Source of the DNA: JAQVWU01 sp964628455
GTDB lineage: Bacteria > Bacillota > Clostridia > Oscillospirales > CAG-272
Assembly (NCBI GenBank): GCA_964628455.1
Contig: CAZVPD010000040.1
Location: forward strand, 1-24,023
Reading direction: 5' to 3'
DNA: 24,023 nucleotides
Below are positions 21,963 to 24,023 of the stretch, in pieces. Each line of letters opens with the position of its first letter. The stretch's first letter is position 1. The notes under the pieces are model-generated. The model was given only the letters and a program-made list of their open reading frames with translations, had not been told where the DNA came from and searched no databases. The position numbers were made by a program, and so were the translations under genes.

Positions 21963-22794
21963 CCGGCTCCACCTCTTTCGTTAATAAATTGCATGCTTGT
22001 GTTTCTTTATCCGTATATGATTTATTCCGCATGATAAGTTCATCGAAATCAACCGCATGTCCGTCAAAATCCGGACCGTCTATGCACGCAAACATCGTTT
22101 TTCCGCCGACGCTGACACGGCAACCGCCGCACATCCCAGTCCCGTCAATCATGATAGGATTCATGCTGACAATTGTTTTAATACCGTATTCAGCCGTCAG
22201 TCTGCAGACGAATTTCATCATAATCGGCGGCCCGATCGCAATGGCTATATCATAATCCGCACCCGCTTCGATGCATTCACGCAGCGCGTCGGTCACCAGT
22301 CCTTTATGGCCGTTCGAACCGTCGTCTGTCATGATGATCAGACGGTCGGAACATGCTTGCATTTCATCCCGGAGCATGATCAGATCTTTATTGCGGAATC
22401 CTGCAATGATATCAACTTTACAGCCCGTGGAATACAGGTATTTCGCCTGAGGATAAGCGATGGCACAGCCCAGCCCTCCGCCTATGACAACAGCTTTTTT
22501 ATAACCGTCAAGTTCTGATGCCCGACCGAGGGGTCCCGTAAAATCCTGGATAAAGTCGCCCTCACTCAGATTACCGAGACGTTTGGTTGTGGCTCCGACT
22601 GTTTGAAATATGATCGTTATTTCACCGGTTTCTTTATCCGCTCCGGCTATCGTCAGAGGTATCCTCTCGGACCATTCATCCAGCCTGAAAATAATAAATT
22701 GACCCGGTCTGGCTTTCGTTGCGATTTTCGGCGCGTAAATTTTCATCATCACGTTTGATTCGTTGAGCGATTTGCGGTGTGTGATTTTAAACAT
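21955..22794 (-). CDS. nfnA: NfnA / sulfide dehydrogenase-like subunit alpha (FAD, [2Fe-2S])
   Basis: A 279-residue ferredoxin-NADP reductase-like protein related to PyrK. The FAD-binding part has RPGQFIIFRLDEWSERIPLTIA (29-50) and the pyridine-nucleotide part VVIGGGLGCAIAYP (102-115). The C-terminal [2Fe-2S] site is IDGTGMCGGCRV...FACIDGPDFDGH with Cys222, Cys225 and Cys237; characterised NfnA uses an Asp as fourth ligand. This is the NADH-binding, ferredoxin-linked partner of NfnB and the first gene of the operon. GGAGG lies upstream of ATG 22794. Its promoter faces away from the GntR regulator, whose operator is about 80 bases off, so shared control is doubtful. Confidence 0.92.
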   Translation of the reverse strand: MFKITHRKSLNESNVMMKIYAPKIATKARPGQFIIFRLDEWSERIPLTIAGADKETGEITIIFQTVGATTKRLGNLSEGDFIQDFTGPLGRASELDGYKKAVVIGGGLGCAIAYPQAKYLYSTGCKVDIIAGFRNKDLIMLRDEMQACSDRLIIMTDDGSNGHKGLVTDALRECIEAGADYDIAIAIGPPIMMKFVCRLTAEYGIKTIVSMNPIMIDGTGMCGGCRVSVGGKTMFACIDGPDFDGHAVDFDELIMRNKSYTDKETQACNLLTKEVEPDA

Positions 22795-22832
22795 TAAAAT
22801 AAACCTCCGGAAATAACTTTAGTTAATTGTAT

Positions 22833-22861
22833 ATTATAGCTGTTTTCATATATATTTGCAA
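22833..22861 (-). promoter_or_regulatory. Sigma-A promoter of nfnAB
   Basis: On the minus strand TTGCAA (22861-22856) and TATAAT (22838-22833) are separated by 17 nt, about 39 bases before the nfnA start. The -10 is consensus; the -35 matches in five of six positions except at its end. Confidence 0.65.
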
Positions 22862-22891
22862 GATAAAAATAAAAAAATAATTCGAAAACTA

Positions 22892-22920
22892 TTGACAAAC
22901 GATAAAAAATATTGTATTAT
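22892..22920 (+). promoter_or_regulatory. Sigma-A promoter of the GntR-ABC operon
   Basis: TTGACA (22892-22897) and TATTAT (22915-22920) have a 17-nt spacer. The palindrome at 22921-22940 directly abuts the -10 box and covers the expected transcription start. Confidence 0.85.
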
Positions 22921-22940
22921 TGTATTAGTACTTTAATACA
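22921..22940. promoter_or_regulatory. Palindromic operator, probable GntR (YtrA-type) autoregulatory site
   Basis: TGTATTA and TAATACA are exact reverse complements around GTACTT. This 20-bp palindrome resembles the TGTATTA-type operators known for YtrA-subfamily regulators. Binding here would block transcription start, so the regulator likely represses its own operon. Confidence 0.75.
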
Positions 22941-22953
22941 AGGAGGAATCATA

Positions 22954-23319
22954 TTGGAATGGGAATTCGAAAACGACCGTCCTGTTTATCTCCAACTCGT
23001 CGAACAAATCAAACTTCGCATCATATCCGGAATTTATAAACCCGGAGAACGGCTGCCGCCTGTTCGCGAACTTGCTTCGGAAGCGTCCGTTAATCCGAAT
23101 ACTATGCAAAAAGCATTTGCCGAACTTGAAAACGGCGGGCTGGTAGTTACCATGCGTACGGCAGGCCGTAATATTACGGAAGACAAGGAGATAATCGAAA
23201 GGACGCGTTTGGAAATGATGACTGAATTTACAGATCATTTTTTATCGAAAATGCAGCTTTACGGTTATTCGGCAAATGATATCATTCATATTTTAAAGGA
23301 GAAACTGATCGATGGATAA
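22954..23319 (+). CDS. GntR-family transcriptional regulator, YtrA subfamily
   Basis: A 121-residue regulator. The winged helix-turn-helix fills residues about 8-75 (RPVYLQLVEQIKLRIISGIYKPGERLPPVRELA, then VNPNTMQKAFAELENGGLV), followed by a short helical dimerisation tail with no ligand-binding domain. That architecture and length mark the YtrA subfamily, which usually controls an adjacent ABC transporter, often induced by cell-envelope antibiotics. AGGAGG at 22941-22946, 7 nt before TTG 22954, decides the start; an in-frame TTG at 22912 lies in the promoter. The palindrome at 22921-22940 is its likely operator. Its stop overlaps the start of the downstream ABC ATPase gene by 8 nt, indicating translational coupling. 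Confidence 0.92.
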   Translation: MEWEFENDRPVYLQLVEQIKLRIISGIYKPGERLPPVRELASEASVNPNTMQKAFAELENGGLVVTMRTAGRNITEDKEIIERTRLEMMTEFTDHFLSKMQLYGYSANDIIHILKEKLIDG

Positions 23320-24023
23320 CATGTCCGAGACGAAAACGAATATCCCGGTTCTGGAATGCAGACTTGTGAAAAAAAGATATGCCGGTGAACGGTATGTCCT
23401 TGACAGTCTTGACATAAAATTGGAACAGGGACGCATCACGGGATTACTCGGTCCCAACGGCAGCGGCAAAACAACGTTGCTTAAGCTGATTGCAGGATTG
23501 CTGACGCCCGATGACGGCAGCATACTGATAGACGGAATGAAACCGGGAACGAAAACAAAGAAAATCGTTTCTTATCTGCCTGAACGAACATATCTGAACA
23601 GTTGGATGCTTGTCAGCGAACTGGTGTCGTTTTTTTCGGATTTTTACGGTGACTTTCAAAAAGATAAAGCTTATGCAATGCTGGACCATCTGAAAATCAG
23701 TCCGCATGATAAATTAAAAACATTGTCAAAGGGAACAAAAGAAAAAGTTCAGCTGATCCTGGTCATGAGCCGTGATGCCCGGCTTTATCTGCTTGATGAA
23801 CCGATTGGCGGTGTTGACCCGGCAGCGAGGGAATATATCCTGAATACCATAATAGCAAACTATAATGAAAAAGCTTCGGTCCTCATTTCCACCCATCTGA
23901 TCTCGGATGTCGAAAAAATATTGGATGATGCCCTCTTCATCTCAGACGGAAAAATCACGCTTTCCTCATCGGTGGACGACATAAGGGGAAAAACCGGTAA
24001 ATCAGTCGATGAATTATTTCGGG
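23312..24023 (+). CDS. ABC transporter ATP-binding protein (3' end beyond window)
   Basis: The frame opens at ATG 23312 and runs to the last base, so the gene is truncated by the window at about 237 residues. It has a Walker A GPNGSGKTT near residue 49, a signature loop LSKGTKEK, Walker B LYLLDEP with the D-loop GGVDP, and the switch His in STHL. The YLPERTYLN stretch in place of a simple Q-loop Gln is typical of YtrB-like export ATPases. The partner permease should lie just past the window end. AAAGGAG at 23295-23301 precedes the ATG by 10 nt; ATG 23321 is an alternative. The gene is coupled to the YtrA-type regulator, so the cargo may be an antimicrobial or envelope compound (inference). 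Confidence 0.93.
   Translation, partial: MDNMSETKTNIPVLECRLVKKRYAGERYVLDSLDIKLEQGRITGLLGPNGSGKTTLLKLIAGLLTPDDGSILIDGMKPGTKTKKIVSYLPERTYLNSWMLVSELVSFFSDFYGDFQKDKAYAMLDHLKISPHDKLKTLSKGTKEKVQLILVMSRDARLYLLDEPIGGVDPAAREYILNTIIANYNEKASVLISTHLISDVEKILDDALFISDGKITLSSSVDDIRGKTGKSVDELFR

Noticed and set aside
20571..22794. Glutamate synthase operon (gltBD-like)
   Set aside because: There is no large GOGAT subunit, and the partner is NfnA-like with a [2Fe-2S] site, so NfnAB fits better.

Overview
The window looks like chromosomal DNA from an anaerobic member of the Bacillota, class Clostridia, probably an uncultured gut-type lineage. Evidence for this is the darA-holB-ricT-trmN6-rsmI neighbourhood (Firmicutes synteny), NfnAB, a glycyl radical enzyme with its activase, a YtrA-type GntR regulator, an SLH-domain protein, strong AGGAGG-type ribosome binding sites and many near-consensus sigma-A promoters with 16-17 nt spacers. 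A run of 10 Ns at 8440-8449 shows the sequence is a scaffolded draft. No rRNA, tRNA, CRISPR array, transposase or phage gene was seen, and no gene-free stretch exceeds 300 bases.

Layout. 1-588: 3' part of a HAD phosphatase. 758-2187: an ASRT-family (sensory-rhodopsin-transducer-like) small protein, a terminator, then an SDR-type D-mannonate oxidoreductase. 2354-2734: a HEAT-repeat protein. 2984-6608: a tight cluster of an Orn/Lys/Arg decarboxylase-family PLP enzyme, c-di-AMP receptor DarA, DNA polymerase III delta' and RicT. 6662-7005: a self-contained 2[4Fe-4S] ferredoxin unit with its own promoter and terminator. 7037-9728: trmN6, rsmI (interrupted by the N gap) and an Ogt-AlkA fusion for alkylation repair. 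Compared with the Bacillus subtilis version of this cluster, tmk, yaaR, yabA and yazA are missing, while the ferredoxin and the repair fusion are extra.

9773-12240 (minus): a small zinc-ribbon protein coupled to a GH27 alpha-galactosidase, and a GH29 alpha-L-fucosidase. Both glycosidases lack signal peptides, so they probably act on imported oligosaccharides. Divergent from these is a coaX-like gene, a PanT-like ECF S component and a PHP phosphoesterase (12356-14525). The CoaX-like protein has substitutions in three active-site motifs and may be a non-catalytic or altered member of its family. 14698-15744 is a secreted SLH plus BsuPI-like protein. It converges, across a perfect 21-bp inverted repeat, on a minus-strand pair: a short glycyl radical enzyme (Cys-Trp-Glu active site, unknown substrate) and its activating enzyme (15803-18620).

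18779-20490: a membrane protein with a C-terminal zinc ribbon and a GNAT acetyltransferase. 20571-22794 (minus): NfnAB, the electron-bifurcating ferredoxin:NADP oxidoreductase. 22892-24023: a YtrA-type GntR regulator with a clear palindromic operator next to its own -10 box, followed by the start of an ABC transporter ATPase that runs off the end.

Best candidates for new biology are the degenerate CoaX/PanT pair, the uncharacterised glycyl radical enzyme pair, the ASRT protein beside a hexuronate-pathway oxidoreductase, and the Ogt-AlkA fusion. No completely new multi-gene system could be demonstrated from sequence alone.
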